Part shown: piece after piece, positions 1-8,933 of the stretch
Position numbering within the stretch: the first letter of the stretch is position 1
Layout: the number at the start of each line of letters is the position of its first letter
From: Pseudomonadota bacterium
GTDB lineage: Bacteria; Chloroflexota; UBA6077; JAJPHF01
Direction: 5' to 3'
DNA length: 64,000 nt
Assembly (NCBI GenBank): GCA_021325365.1
Contig: JAJPHF010000079.1
Location: 1 to 64,000, forward strand
Position numbers and translations under genes: made by a program
Notes under the pieces: generated by a model
Database searches by the model: none
What the model saw: the letters and a program-made list of their open reading frames with translations, nothing else
What the model was told of the DNA's origin: nothing

Positions 1-103
1 CGCGGTGAGCCGCGTCTGTGCAGCGCCCTGGGGACGCCGGTTGCCGCGCGCTGGCCGCGATGAATGATATCGGAGCCGGCCCGGGGGTTCGCCTGCCGAG
101 ACG

Positions 104-145
104 CGCCCTCACCCCAACCCTCTCCCAGGGGGAGAGGGGGTAAGG
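104..145. repeat. Dispersed palindromic repeat, CTCTCCC-AG-GGGGAGAG type
   Basis: A CCCTCACCCC lead-in is followed by a hairpin of CTCTCCC and GGGGAGAG arms. The same unit recurs three times at about 36940-37065. It lies just past the stop of the Kelch gene and could also act as its terminator. Bases 1-188 hold nothing else recognisable. Confidence 0.6.
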
Positions 146-188
146 GAACTCCACCGGCGGATTCGATATGACCCGATACATGGTCCGG

Positions 189-1304
189 CTACTGGCCGGG
201 GTCGAAGGCGTCGAGGATCTGGGTGGTCGCGGCGCCGAGGGTGCCTTGCTGGGTCGAGCCGCCGGCCAGGTAGATGCGGTTGCCGACCGCAGCGGCGACG
301 AGCGAGTGGCGGGGCGTCGGCATCGGGCCAAACTCGGTCCAGGCATCGGTCGCGGGGTTGTAGCCTTCGACCTGGTCGTAGACGCCGAGCGGGCTGGCCG
401 GGTTGCCCTCGCCGCCAAAGACGTAGAGCTGGCCGTTGAGCACGGCGCCGTAGCCGCCGGAGCGGCCGGTGGGCATGCGCGCGCGCGTGGTCCAGGTGTC
501 GCTCGCGGGGTCGTACTCCTCCAGGAAGGGGAGATCGTACACTGGGCGGTCGCGGCCACTGGCGACGTACAGGCGCCCGCCGATACTGCCGATGGCGAGG
601 TGGTCGCGGCGGACGCGCATCGGCGTCAGCGTGTCCCAGCGATCTGCGGCGGGATCGTAGACGGTCAGGTCGGCCAGCGGCTCGTAGGCGAGCGGGGAGC
701 CGGTGGGGCGGGGCGCGTCTGGCGGACGGCGATGCTCGCCGCCGACCGCGTAGAGGCGGTCGCCGATCGCCGCCACGCCGAGGGCGCCGCGCGGCGTGGG
801 CAGCGGCGCCCGGGCGGTCCAGCGGTCGGTCGCCGGGTCGTAGGCCCAGACCGCGTCGACGGGCTCGCGCTGGCCGAAGGGGTTACGGAAGCCGCCGACG
901 AGGTAGATCTTGCCATCTATGGTGGCGGCGCCGGCGTGGTGGACGGGCTCGGGGAGCGGCGTGCCGTCGTGCCACTGGTCGGTCGCTGGGTCGTAGACCT
1001 GCACGAGGGTGAAGGGCTGCGGGTCGTCCGAGAAGCCGCCCATGACGTAGATGCGCCCGTCGAGCACGGCGACGGCCGCTTCCTGCTGCTGGTGCGGCAT
1101 CGGCGCCAGGGTCGTCCACGTCTCGGCTGGGGGCGCCGCGAGCGCGGCCGCGCGGCGCCCGGCGAGAGGCGCGGCGAGCAGCGCGCCACCGAGGCCGACG
1201 AGGAGCGCCAGCAGCGCGCCGCCGCGCGCCGCGCGGCCGGCGGCCCGCCGCCAGGCGCGGCGCGGTCCTGCCGCGGGATGCTGCCACCAGGCTCGTCTCA
1301 CCAT
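189..1304 (-). CDS. Exported Kelch-repeat beta-propeller protein
   Basis: 371 residues. The N-terminus is Arg-rich and followed by a hydrophobic stretch at about residues 29-60, a signal peptide or membrane anchor. After this come about six Kelch repeats, visible as recurring YDPATDxW and IYVMGG/LYAVGG blades. Kelch propellers usually bind proteins or sugars; some (galactose oxidase-like) are enzymes, but the metal-binding residues of galactose oxidase are not apparent. It is divergent from the glycosyltransferase cluster, so a cell-surface role is plausible. Function is otherwise unknown. The start at 1304 is the most upstream that includes the signal region. Confidence 0.8.
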   Translation of the reverse strand: MVRRAWWQHPAAGPRRAWRRAAGRAARGGALLALLVGLGGALLAAPLAGRRAAALAAPPAETWTTLAPMPHQQQEAAVAVLDGRIYVMGGFSDDPQPFTLVQVYDPATDQWHDGTPLPEPVHHAGAATIDGKIYLVGGFRNPFGQREPVDAVWAYDPATDRWTARAPLPTPRGALGVAAIGDRLYAVGGEHRRPPDAPRPTGSPLAYEPLADLTVYDPAADRWDTLTPMRVRRDHLAIGSIGGRLYVASGRDRPVYDLPFLEEYDPASDTWTTRARMPTGRSGGYGAVLNGQLYVFGGEGNPASPLGVYDQVEGYNPATDAWTEFGPMPTPRHSLVAAAVGNRIYLAGGSTQQGTLGAATTQILDAFDPGQ

Positions 1305-1420
1305 AGCGCCCTCCCTTCGTGCGAGCGACGCGCTGGCGGCGGGCCGGCGCGCGGCCTGCTGCCAGCGGCAGAGCTTGGTGCGACCAGGATGCGCCGGGGC
1401 GCGGTCGTTGTCAAGGAGGA

Positions 1421-1654
1421 ATGAGCATCGAGAACCTGCTGCTGGCGTGCCGGGCGAAGGGACTCGGCGCGACGGCGACCACGCTGCACCTGGTGTACGA
1501 GGGGCCCGTGAACGCGCTGCTCGGCCTGCCCGACGACGCGCGGAGCTTCGCGATGGTGCCGATCGGCTGGCCGATGGGCAAGTTCGGCCCGGTGCGGCGG
1601 CGGCCGGTCGACGAGGTGCTGGCCTGGAACGGCTGGAACGGGGCGGCGCCGTAG
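1421..1654 (+). pseudogene. C-terminal remnant of a nitroreductase-family flavoprotein
   Basis: About 77 residues starting [17 protein letters not shown]. They match the last third of nitroreductase-like proteins: the helix NLLLAxRAxGLG, a central ALLGLPDD, then a [13 protein letters not shown] tail. The N-terminal two thirds that form the FMN site are absent. An AAGGAGGA lies directly against the ATG, too close for an efficient ribosome site. The stop codon touches the GTG of the first glycosyltransferase. I read it as a decayed remnant, not a working enzyme. Confidence 0.6.
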
Positions 1655-2731
1655 GTGGCGAGCAGCGTAGCGGTCGTCATCCCGAGCTGGAACGGCGCGG
1701 CGCTGCTGCCCGCCTGCCTGGAGGCGCTGCGCGCGCAGACGCACGCGGCGCGCGAGATCGTCGTGGTGGACAACGGCTCCTCGGACGCCTCGCTGGCCGT
1801 GCTGGCGCGGTTCCCGGAAGCGCGCGTCCTGCGCTTCGGCCGCAACCGCGGGTTCGGCGCCGCGACGAACGCCGGCATCCGCGCGACGGCCAGCCGCTAC
1901 GTCGCCACGCTGAACAACGACGCGGTGCCGGCGCCCGGCTGGCTGGCGGCGCTGGTGGCGGCCGCCGATGCCGATCCCACGATCGGCATGTGCGCCTCGC
2001 AGATGGTGCTCGCGGCGCGGCCGGACCGGCTCGACTCGTGCGGCATCGCGCTCGACCGCGTCGGCATCGCCTGGGACCTGCTCGGGGGGCAGCCGGTCGG
2101 CGCGGACGCCCGGCTGGCGGAGCCGTTCGGCCCGTGCGCGGGGGCGGCGCTCTACCGGCGGCGCATGCTGGACGAGATCGGGCTGTTCGACGAGCGGTTC
2201 TTCGCCTATCTCGAGGACGTGGACCTCGCGTGGCGCGCGCGCCGCGGCGGCTGGCGCTGCCGGTACGTGCGCGCGGCCCGCGTGCTGCACCAGCACTCGG
2301 CGACCGGCCGCGAGGGCTCGCCCTGGAAGCACTACCTGCTGGGACGCAACAAGGTGTGGCTGCTGGCGAAGAACTATCCGGCCGCGCCGTGGTACTGGCT
2401 GCCGCTGGTGGCGGCGTACGACCTGGCGGCGCTGGGCTACGCACTCGTCAGCCGTGGTGAGGGCGCGGCGCTGCGCGGGCGGCTGGCGGGACTGGCGGGG
2501 CTGCGCGGAGCGCTGCGGGCGCGGACGGCGGGGGGCCGGCGGGCGGCGGCCGCGGGGGGTGCCAGGGCGGCGGGCGCGGCCGAAAGGGCCGCCGGCGCTG
2601 AGGGGATGACGTCAGGCGCGGACCCGGCGGCCTACCTGCTCCCCCCGGCGTGGCCTTGGCAGGTGCCCGCGCGCTACGCGCACCTGGCGCCGCGTGCGCG
2701 GGCCACGCGACGAGCGAGGCCGCGGGGGTGA
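1655..2731 (+). CDS. Family-2 glycosyltransferase (first of four)
   Basis: 358 residues with a GT-A fold. The N-terminal nucleotide-sugar site starts [12 protein letters not shown], followed by VVDNGSSD, the metal-binding region LNNDAVPAP (about residues 87-95) and the acceptor/catalytic block [21 protein letters not shown]. It most resembles rhamnosyl/glycosyl transferases that extend exopolysaccharide or O-antigen chains on the cytoplasmic face. The start is GTG at 1655, abutting the stop of the nitroreductase remnant. The C-terminal ~100 residues are Ala/Arg-rich and low complexity. The acceptor sugar cannot be told from sequence. Confidence 0.85.
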   Translation: MASSVAVVIPSWNGAALLPACLEALRAQTHAAREIVVVDNGSSDASLAVLARFPEARVLRFGRNRGFGAATNAGIRATASRYVATLNNDAVPAPGWLAALVAAADADPTIGMCASQMVLAARPDRLDSCGIALDRVGIAWDLLGGQPVGADARLAEPFGPCAGAALYRRRMLDEIGLFDERFFAYLEDVDLAWRARRGGWRCRYVRAARVLHQHSATGREGSPWKHYLLGRNKVWLLAKNYPAAPWYWLPLVAAYDLAALGYALVSRGEGAALRGRLAGLAGLRGALRARTAGGRRAAAAGGARAAGAAERAAGAEGMTSGADPAAYLLPPAWPWQVPARYAHLAPRARATRRARPRG

Positions 2732-2759
2732 TCGGGGCGAGGGTGGTAGCGCGGCGTGG

Positions 2760-2790
2760 TTGGCTGCTGGGCTGGGCGGCCTTCTATACT
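2760..2790 (+). promoter_or_regulatory. Possible promoter for the second glycosyltransferase
   Basis: A TATACT -10 hexamer at 2785-2790 and a weak TTGGCT -35 at 2760, with a 19-base spacer. It would start transcription about ten bases before the GTG at 2810. Spacing is longer than ideal, so this is tentative. Confidence 0.25.
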
Positions 2791-2809
2791 AGGCGCGGGG
2801 AGGGCGCCC

Positions 2810-3772
2810 GTGAGCAGCGCGCGGCCGCTGGTGTCGGTCATCATCCCGAACTGGAACGGGGCGCGGCTGCTCCCGCGCTGCCTCGACGCGCTGTTGCAGC
2901 AGACGTACGCCCCGCTGGAGATCGTCGTCGTGGACGGAGCGTCCACGGATGACTCGGTTGCCTTGCTGCGCGCGCGCTACCCGACGGTCCGCCTCGTCGC
3001 GCTCGACGCCAACCGCGGCTTCGCCGGCAACGTGAACGCCGGCCTGCGGGCCGCGCGCGGCGAGGTGCTGGCGCTGATCAACAACGACGCGGCGGCCGCG
3101 CCGGACTGGGTGGCCGAGCTGGTGGCCGGGTTCGGCGACGACCCGCGCGTGGGCCTCTGCGCCTCGAAGATCCTCTTCTCGGAGCCGGGCGACGTCATCA
3201 ACGCGGTGGGCGACCTGTTCTACGACGACGGCACGCCGAACAGCCGCGGCGTGTGGGAGCGCGACGAGGGCCAGTTCGACCGTCCGGAGTACGTCTTTGG
3301 CGCCTGCGGCGGCGCGGTGGCCTACCGGCGCGCCATGCTGGACGACGTGGGGCTGTTCGACGAGAGCCTGTTCATGTACTGCGAGGACGTGGACCTGAGC
3401 TTCCGGGCGCAGCTGCGCGGCTACCGCTGCCGCTACGTCCCCACCGCGCGCGTCTTCCACCACGGCAGCGCGACCGGCGGCGGGCCGCTGGCGAGCTACT
3501 ACTGTGGGCGCAACTTCATCCTGGTGCTCGTCCACAACATGCCAAGCAGCCTGCTGCGCCGCCACGGCTGGCGGATCGTGCGGGCGCAGCTTCGGCTGGC
3601 GCTGCTCGCCCTGCGCCACGTGCGCGAGCCCGCCGCCCGCGCCCGCCTGCGGGGCCAGCTCGCGGGGCTCTGGGCGCTGCCGGCCGCGCTGCGACGGCGG
3701 CGCGCGATCCAGGCCGCGCGCGTGGTGCCCGATAGCTACGTGGCGTCGCTGCTGACGCCGGCGAGGCGCTGA
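2810..3772 (+). CDS. Family-2 glycosyltransferase (second of four)
   Basis: About 320 residues. It has the same domain order as the first copy: VSVIIPNWNGARLL at the N-terminus, VVDGASTDDS, the metal site LINNDAAAAPDW and LFDESLFMYCEDVDLSFRAQ. I place the start at GTG 2810, preceded by a GGGGAGGG ribosome site; an in-frame codon at 2756 has no such site and overlaps the likely -10 box. The ORF ends in TGATG, overlapping the next start by one base, so the following gene is translationally coupled. Likely transfers a sugar in surface polysaccharide assembly. Confidence 0.85.
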   Translation: MSSARPLVSVIIPNWNGARLLPRCLDALLQQTYAPLEIVVVDGASTDDSVALLRARYPTVRLVALDANRGFAGNVNAGLRAARGEVLALINNDAAAAPDWVAELVAGFGDDPRVGLCASKILFSEPGDVINAVGDLFYDDGTPNSRGVWERDEGQFDRPEYVFGACGGAVAYRRAMLDDVGLFDESLFMYCEDVDLSFRAQLRGYRCRYVPTARVFHHGSATGGGPLASYYCGRNFILVLVHNMPSSLLRRHGWRIVRAQLRLALLALRHVREPAARARLRGQLAGLWALPAALRRRRAIQAARVVPDSYVASLLTPARR

Positions 3773-4716
3773 TGCAACGAGCAGGCCCCGCGGCCGCGCC
3801 GCGGGCAGGCGGCGCCGAGCTAGTCGTCGTCCTGGTGAACTACCACGCGCGCGACTACCTGCTGGCCTGCCTGGCGGCGCTGGAAGCGGCGCCGCCGGAC
3901 GTGCCGTACCGTGTCGTGCTGGTGGACAACAGCCCGGGCGACGGGGCGGCCGAGGCGATTCGCGCCCGCTTCCCCGCGGTGGAGATCATCGCCAATGCCG
4001 CGAACGTCGGCTTTGGCCGCGCGTGCAACCAGGCGCTGCGCGCGAGCGACGAGCCGTACTGCCTGCTGCTGAACCCGGACGCGGAGGTGCAGCCCGGCGC
4101 GCTCGCCACGCTGCTGGCCGTGCTGAGGGCCAATCCCCGGGTGGCCGCCGTCGGCCCGCGCCTGGTGTACCCCGACGGCCGCTACCAGCACTCGGCCTTT
4201 CGGCTGCCTGACCTGGCGCAGGCGCTGTTCGGCTTCTTCGAGCTGGTGCCGCTCGACTCGCGCTGGAACGGGCGCTACCCGCCGTGTGAGGGCGGGCGCC
4301 CTCGGCCGGTGGAGCACCTGCTGGGCGCGTGCCTGCTGATCCGCCGCGCGGCGCTGGACGACGTGGGCCTGCTGGACGAGGCGTTCTTCATGTACTTCGA
4401 GGAGACGGACTGGTGCGCCCGCGCGCGGCGGGCGGGCTGGGCGCTGTGGCAGGTGCCGAGCGCGGTCGTGGCGCACCACGGCGGCGGCACCACGCGCCTG
4501 GTGGCCGAGGAGATGTCGCTCCAGTTCCACCGCAGCCAGGTGCGGTACTACCGCAAGCACCACGGCCGCGCGGGCTACCTGGCGCTGAAGCTGATCGTCG
4601 TCTGCGGCGTGGCGTACCGCTTCCTGCGCTCGGCGCTCGCCGTCGCGCGCCGCCGCATCGCGCCGGAGCTGCTGGCGACCCGCACGCGCATCTACTGGGA
4701 GATCGTGCGCGCATGA
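3772..4716 (+). CDS. Family-2 glycosyltransferase (third of four)
   Basis: 314 residues of the rhamnosyltransferase-like GT2 type: VVVLVNYHARDYLLACL, VLVDNSPGD, the metal site LLLNPDAEVQPG, and LLDEAFFMYFEETDWCARARR. A hydrophobic stretch near residues 270-285 (LKLIVVCGVAYRFL) may lie against the membrane, as in many polysaccharide GT2 enzymes. It overlaps the stop of the preceding gene by one base and its own stop overlaps the next ATG by four, so the cluster is one operon. Confidence 0.87.
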   Translation: MQRAGPAAAPRAGGAELVVVLVNYHARDYLLACLAALEAAPPDVPYRVVLVDNSPGDGAAEAIRARFPAVEIIANAANVGFGRACNQALRASDEPYCLLLNPDAEVQPGALATLLAVLRANPRVAAVGPRLVYPDGRYQHSAFRLPDLAQALFGFFELVPLDSRWNGRYPPCEGGRPRPVEHLLGACLLIRRAALDDVGLLDEAFFMYFEETDWCARARRAGWALWQVPSAVVAHHGGGTTRLVAEEMSLQFHRSQVRYYRKHHGRAGYLALKLIVVCGVAYRFLRSALAVARRRIAPELLATRTRIYWEIVRA

Positions 4717-5702
4717 GCGGCGACGGTGCCGGCACGCCGCGCGTCGGCGTGGTGATCGTCACCTACAACAGCGCCCGCGTGCTGGGGCCGTGCCTGGAGT
4801 CGCTGCGCGCCCAGGAGCCGGCGGTCGCGCTGACGACCGTCGTGGTGGACAACGGCTCCGTGGACGGGACGCCAGAGCTGGCGCGGGCGCGCTTTCCCGA
4901 GGTCCGGCTGATCGAGGCGCCGCGCAACGGCGGGTTCTCGTACGGCACGAACATCGGGCTGCGGGCGCTGGGGCTGCTGGACGGCCCGTCCGCCGCCAGC
5001 GCGCCGCTCTGCGACTACGTGCTCTTCCTGAACGCCGACACCGAGCTGCCGGCGGGGGCGCTAGGGGAGCTGGTCGGGCTGCTCGCGCGCCGCCCCGAGA
5101 TCGGGGCGGTGAGTCCGCGCCTGGTGCGGCTGGACGGCGCACTCGATCAAGCGTGCCGCCGGGGCTTCCCCACGCCCTGGAACGCGCTGTGCCACCTGCT
5201 GGGGCTGGACCGGCGCTGGCCGCACAGCCGCCGCTTCGGCCGCTACAACCTGACCTACCTGCCCGAGGACCAGCCCGCGGCCGTGGACGCGGTCGCGGGC
5301 GCTTTCATGCTCCTGCCCGCCGCGGCCGTACGGCAGGTCGGCGCCTGGGACGAGGAGTACTTCGCCTACGGCGAGGACATCGACTACTGCCTGCGCCTGC
5401 ACCGGGCCGGCTGGACGGTCTGGTACGAGCCGAGCGTGACGGTGCTCCACTTGAAGGGCGCCATCAGCCAGCAGCGGAGCCTGCGCATGATCGCGGAGTT
5501 CTACCGCGCGATGCGCGTGTACTACCGCAAGCACCAGGCGGGGGGCCATCCGCTGGCCGTGCGGCTGCTGATCACCGCGGGCATCTACCTCTTCCAGGCG
5601 CTGGCCCTGCTGCGGCAGCGCCTGCGGGCGCCCGGCGCGCGCTGGGTGGGGGCGGCCCGCCCCGTGGCCGGCGTGGCAGCGCCGCCTCCCGAGCAGAGCT
5701 AA
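4713..5702 (+). CDS. Family-2 glycosyltransferase (fourth of four)
   Basis: 329 residues. VGVVIVTYNSARVLGPCL opens the GT-A fold, followed by VVDNGSVDGT, the metal site LFLNADTELPAG and WDEEYFAYGEDIDYCLRLHR. A hydrophobic segment around residues 285-303 resembles that of the third enzyme, its closest relative in the cluster. The ATG at 4713 overlaps the previous TGA (ATGA). It is the last gene of the polysaccharide operon; no polymerase, flippase or priming transferase is in the window. Confidence 0.87.
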   Translation: MSGDGAGTPRVGVVIVTYNSARVLGPCLESLRAQEPAVALTTVVVDNGSVDGTPELARARFPEVRLIEAPRNGGFSYGTNIGLRALGLLDGPSAASAPLCDYVLFLNADTELPAGALGELVGLLARRPEIGAVSPRLVRLDGALDQACRRGFPTPWNALCHLLGLDRRWPHSRRFGRYNLTYLPEDQPAAVDAVAGAFMLLPAAAVRQVGAWDEEYFAYGEDIDYCLRLHRAGWTVWYEPSVTVLHLKGAISQQRSLRMIAEFYRAMRVYYRKHQAGGHPLAVRLLITAGIYLFQALALLRQRLRAPGARWVGAARPVAGVAAPPPEQS

Positions 5703-5952
5703 CCACGCGGCGCCGAGTCAGTGGCGGGCACAGACGGAAGCCGAGCTTCGCGGGCGGATGCGGCGGGCACGGAAGATCGCTTATCCACGCTACGGGTTAC
5801 CGCCCGGATAAGCAGCTTGTTAACGATTCCTGGCCGAACGCGCTCAATGCTGCTAACACTATAGTGGCGTCGCCGCGGAAGTGACCGCAGCCAGTGAAAC
5901 GGCTGGCGCGAATAATTCGTCTGCAGTCGTGAGCGGTCGGGTATGCGATATA

Positions 5953-5981
5953 TTGACAGTGTTACGAGCGTGTTGTAAGGT
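5953..5981 (+). promoter_or_regulatory. Consensus sigma-70-type promoter
   Basis: TTGACA at 5953-5958, a 17-base spacer, and TAAGGT at 5976-5981. The -35 box is perfect and the spacing optimal, which is unusual in this GC-rich window. No protein gene follows before the terminator at 6341. Confidence 0.55.
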
Positions 5982-5987
5982 GATCTC

Positions 5988-6384
5988 AGCACGTAACTAC
6001 AAGTGAAGCACAAGTCGAGGTCGCAGCGTGCAATCGTTATGAAACCGTGCCGCTGCGGCGCCCAGAGTAACAATGCGGCACTACGGCGAGGTGACGGCTG
6101 ATCTGGGGCCGAGTGGCACGGAGCGGCCCGAATGAGTCGAATTGCTGCAGATAATGGACCTCGGCGGACTGGCAATTTCGTCGGCTGACTAGCGGCAAAG
6201 GCACGACCAATGCGTCCGGGCACCGGGCGAGCCTGCGCGAGCGGTGGCGGCCGGCTCCGCGCGGAGATTCCTCCTCGACGTTTCGCGCACGGCAGCCGAT
6301 CCCTGGCTCTGACCGTCCGCCCGCAGGCGACCACCCGTCAGCACGGGCAGCGCCGCACGTCGGCGCGCTGCCCGTGCCGTTTTA
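5988..6384 (+). ncRNA. Candidate orphan non-coding RNA, about 0.4 kb
   Basis: The interval between the promoter at 5953 and the terminator at 6341 has no plausible protein. It includes a local hairpin with 7-bp arms (GTGCCGC at about 6047 with GCGGCAC at about 6075). I looked for signatures of RNase P RNA, tmRNA, SRP RNA and 6S RNA and did not recognise them. It may be a new small RNA or simply a transcribed spacer. Confidence 0.3.
6341..6384 (+). terminator. Strong rho-independent terminator
   Basis: Perfect 13-bp stem GCACGGGCAGCGC (6341-6353) with its complement at 6365-6377, followed by CGTTTT. The T-run on the plus strand gives the direction. It has no upstream protein gene nearer than 5702. 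Confidence 0.75.
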
Positions 6385-6530
6385 CTCCCGCCTCCCAGTG
6401 GGCTGCCACTAGTGAATTGCCGTATGCCATGAACCCATGACACTCCGCGGGTTGCCGATGACGAAGGACTGGGATGGTTTCGCGCGATTGCCGTGTGATC
6501 GAATGATCAGCGGACAGGAGCCAGCCTGCC

Positions 6531-7217
6531 ATGAACGGGAGATCCGTCCTGGTCATCGAGGCGGAGGCAGCGAGTCGTCGCTTGCTGCACGCGCTGCTTA
6601 ACCGATCGGGCTACCGCGTGACGCTCGCCGTGACGGGGCACGAGGGGCTCGAGCAGGTGGCGATGATGTCGCCAGAGCTGATGGTCCTGTCGCTGACGCT
6701 TCCGGACATGCCCGGGCTGGAGCTTTGCCGGGAGCTACGCGAATGGACCGACGTCCCGATCATCATGGTTTCTGATGATGCGACCGAGCGGACGAAGGTG
6801 AACGCGCTGGATCTCGGCGCGGACGACTACGTCACCAAGCCATTCGGCCAAGAAGAGTTCCTGGCGCGGGTGCGAGCCGTCTTGCGGCGGGCGCGTCGCG
6901 ACCCCCCCGCATCGACGCTGGAGATCGGGCACGTGCGAGTGGATCAGACGACGCGGCGGGTGACAGTCGCCGGGCGGGAAGTACACCTCACGCCCACGGA
7001 GTACGAGATCCTGAAGTACCTCATGATCAACGCCGGCAAGGTCGTGACCTACTCCACGCTGCTCCGCACGGTGTGGGGAGAGGCCTACGCGGAGGCGAGC
7101 CCCACTTTGCGAGTCTTCATCGCCCAGCTACGCCGCAAGATCGAGCCAGACCCCGACCGGCCCGCGAACATCTTGACCGAGCCGCGGGTCGGCTACCGCT
7201 TTCGCCTCAACGAGTAG
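6531..7217 (+). CDS. OmpR/PhoB-family response regulator with a degenerate receiver
   Basis: 228 residues: receiver domain (about 5-120) plus winged-helix DNA-binding domain (about 130-226, with LTPTEYEILKYLM and GYRFRL hallmarks). The phosphoacceptor is missing: the usual LLDLxLPD reads VLSLTLPD, giving Ser54 instead of Asp. The acidic pair that binds Mg2+ is Glu10-Ala11 instead of Asp-Asp. Ser in MVSD and Lys in TKPF are kept. It is therefore probably a phosphorylation-independent DNA-binding regulator. No kinase is adjacent; the nearest is at 19224. Confidence 0.88.
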   Translation: MNGRSVLVIEAEAASRRLLHALLNRSGYRVTLAVTGHEGLEQVAMMSPELMVLSLTLPDMPGLELCRELREWTDVPIIMVSDDATERTKVNALDLGADDYVTKPFGQEEFLARVRAVLRRARRDPPASTLEIGHVRVDQTTRRVTVAGREVHLTPTEYEILKYLMINAGKVVTYSTLLRTVWGEAYAEASPTLRVFIAQLRRKIEPDPDRPANILTEPRVGYRFRLNE

Positions 7218-7381
7218 CTCTGCGGCCTGCCCGGCGCCGCGCCGGCGTGGCGCCGACGCCTTGGCTTCGTCAGGCGGCGACAGGGCGAGCGCGGTCCGCG
7301 CGCCTTTGACGGCCGTGGCGGGCGGCCGAGGCGGCATGTCTCTTGCGGGGTAGTGGGGGCACCGCGGAGGAGGTGGAGCTG

Positions 7382-7681
7382 ATGGGCGAGCAGCGCGAGC
7401 GGCCGCCGTACTACGAGCCGCCGGAGGCGGGCCTGGGGGGTGAGGGCGCGCCGTTCGATCTGAGCGTGCTAGCGCCGACGACGGATACCGAGATCGCGCG
7501 GGGCGTCCACGACGCGCTGGTGCTGGAGGGCGTGGACGCCGATGCTTACGTGGTGGACGTGGAGGACGGCGAGGTGCGCCTAGTGGGGAGGGTTCGCTCG
7601 GCCGCGGAGCGCCAGCGGGCCATTGCGGCCGCGAGCCGTGTCCACGGCGTGCGCCGCGTCGTCGACCAACTCGCCGAGTAG
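7382..7681 (+). CDS. BON-domain protein
   Basis: 99 residues starting at ATG 7382, preceded by GGAGG. The C-terminal ~65 residues form a BON domain (IARGVHDALVLEGVDADAYVVDVEDGEVRLVGRV and a conserved Gly/Val pattern). BON domains bind phospholipid or partner proteins and often occur in envelope-stress proteins. No signal peptide is seen, so it may be cytoplasmic or associated with the membrane surface. An in-frame codon at 7343 is a poorer start. Confidence 0.75.
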   Translation: MGEQRERPPYYEPPEAGLGGEGAPFDLSVLAPTTDTEIARGVHDALVLEGVDADAYVVDVEDGEVRLVGRVRSAAERQRAIAAASRVHGVRRVVDQLAE

Positions 7682-7722
7682 CGCATCCGGGGCGAGGGGC
7701 AGCGGATCGGCGGCCGGGCGGG

Positions 7723-8760
7723 TCAGGGCGCGAGGCCGGCCTGGCGCAGGAAGCGGTCGTCAAACACCGTGTCGGGGCTGTCCGTGAGGCCGCGGGCGGC
7801 CATGAGCGCCGCGAGGTTCTCCTTCTTGAGCTGGACGTGCAGGTCGGGCGCCACGTAGGCCATGACCTTCGCCTCGAGCGCTGGATCGCCCTCCAGCCCG
7901 TGCGCCTTGCCCAGCGCGACGGCGCGGTCAATGTCCTGGCGGATGACGTCCTGCGCCCGGCTGAGCGCGCGGAGCAGCCCGACCACGGCGCCCGGCTGCT
8001 GCGCGATCAGCTCCTGACGAGCCGTGAGCGTGCTGAAGGGGAACTCGGGGATCACGTCGCGCAATTCCAGCAGGACTGGGAAGCCGTCGTCCTCGGCGTG
8101 GAAGCGGTCGCCCGGGTCCAGGGGGACCGCCTGCACCTGGCCGGCGCTGAGCGCCGCGAGCCGCAGGCTGGTGTTGCCGACCGACCGGAGCGTGTAGTCG
8201 CGGTCGCGCTCCAGGCCGCGGCGGCGCAGGGCCTCCACAACGGCGAACTCCGAGTAGGTGCCCGCGCCCGTCGCGGCGACCGTCTGCCCCCGCAGGTCCT
8301 CGACGCTCCGCAGGCCGGGCGCGCCGACGAGGCTATAGTCGGACCGGTCCTCCATGCCGCCGACGATCACGGCGGGGGCGCCGGCGGCGATGGCGGTGAG
8401 CTGCGCCTCGATGCCCGAGGTCATCACGTCGATCTCGCCGCTGAGCAGCATCGCGACGAGCACCGGCCCCCCGCTGCGGACGATCTGCGGCTCGATCTCC
8501 AGCCCCTCGTCGCGCAGGAAGCCCAGCTCGTCGGCCACGGCGACAGGCAGCTGGCTGCTCCAGGACAGCGATACGAACCCCATTCGCAGCTGTACCGGGG
8601 GCGGAGGGGCCGCGGCTGGCTCAGCGCGCGCCGCGGCGGTTGGCGGCGGCGCGACGGCCGGGGCGGGACCGGCACCGGCGGGCGCGCAGCGCGCGGCGAG
8701 CAGCAAGAGCGTCAGGGCGACGCTCGCGGCGCTACCCACGCGGGGCAACGGCACCGGCAT
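7723..8760 (-). CDS. NMT1/ThiY-like ABC transporter substrate-binding protein
   Basis: 345 residues. A signal peptide with Cys near residue 25 (LLLLAARCAPAG) is followed by a Pro/Ala linker and a periplasmic-binding fold typical of NMT1/SsuA/ThiY proteins: FVSLSWSSQLPVAVADELGFL, RSVEDLRGQTVAATGAGTYSEF, and a C-terminal LRQAGL. The Arg before the Cys makes the lipobox unusual. The family delivers small organic solutes such as sulfonates, nitrate or pyrimidine precursors to a permease. No permease or ATPase gene is nearby, so the ligand is unknown. Confidence 0.82.
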   Translation of the reverse strand: MPVPLPRVGSAASVALTLLLLAARCAPAGAGPAPAVAPPPTAAARAEPAAAPPPPVQLRMGFVSLSWSSQLPVAVADELGFLRDEGLEIEPQIVRSGGPVLVAMLLSGEIDVMTSGIEAQLTAIAAGAPAVIVGGMEDRSDYSLVGAPGLRSVEDLRGQTVAATGAGTYSEFAVVEALRRRGLERDRDYTLRSVGNTSLRLAALSAGQVQAVPLDPGDRFHAEDDGFPVLLELRDVIPEFPFSTLTARQELIAQQPGAVVGLLRALSRAQDVIRQDIDRAVALGKAHGLEGDPALEAKVMAYVAPDLHVQLKKENLAALMAARGLTDSPDTVFDDRFLRQAGLAP

Positions 8761-8879
8761 GGGTCCTCCTGCGCGATGGCCTCGTGGGCGCGGGTCGGCA
8801 GCCCCCGGGCGGGTGCTCCATTGTTGGCCGTGCGCTCTGCCGTGTCAAGGAGTGGGGCACGCCCCAACGCCGGGGATTC

Positions 8880-8920
8880 GCGGTGGCCACCTTCCCTCAA
8901 AGGGGGAAGGTGGCCACCGC
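8880..8920. terminator. 17-bp perfect hairpin, likely terminator
   Basis: Arms at 8880-8896 and 8904-8920 match perfectly, with a 7-base loop. It lies just after the stop of the zinc-finger membrane gene (8934, minus strand) and upstream of the binding-protein gene. No strong T-run follows. Confidence 0.5.
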
Positions 8921-8933
8921 GGGCTCACGCCGT

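Larger units (their letters stand above)
5703..6530. other. 828-base non-coding stretch, AT-richer than its flanks
   Basis: No frame shows convincing coding character and base composition drops clearly relative to neighbours. It contains a consensus promoter at 5953, hairpins, and a strong terminator at 6341-6384 (listed separately). The part from 6385 to 6530 is probably the leader of the response regulator; GATC-GAAT-GATC (6498-6509) and AGGAG precede its ATG. Confidence 0.6.

Noticed and set aside
168..1424. Long plus-strand reading frame over the Kelch gene
   Set aside because: It is the antisense shadow of a clear Kelch-repeat gene, and such shadows are common at this GC content.
5699..6334. 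211-codon minus-strand frame in the spacer after the glycosyltransferases
   Set aside because: Composition is Arg/Pro/Ser-rich with no motif, and the region shows promoter and terminator signals on the other strand.
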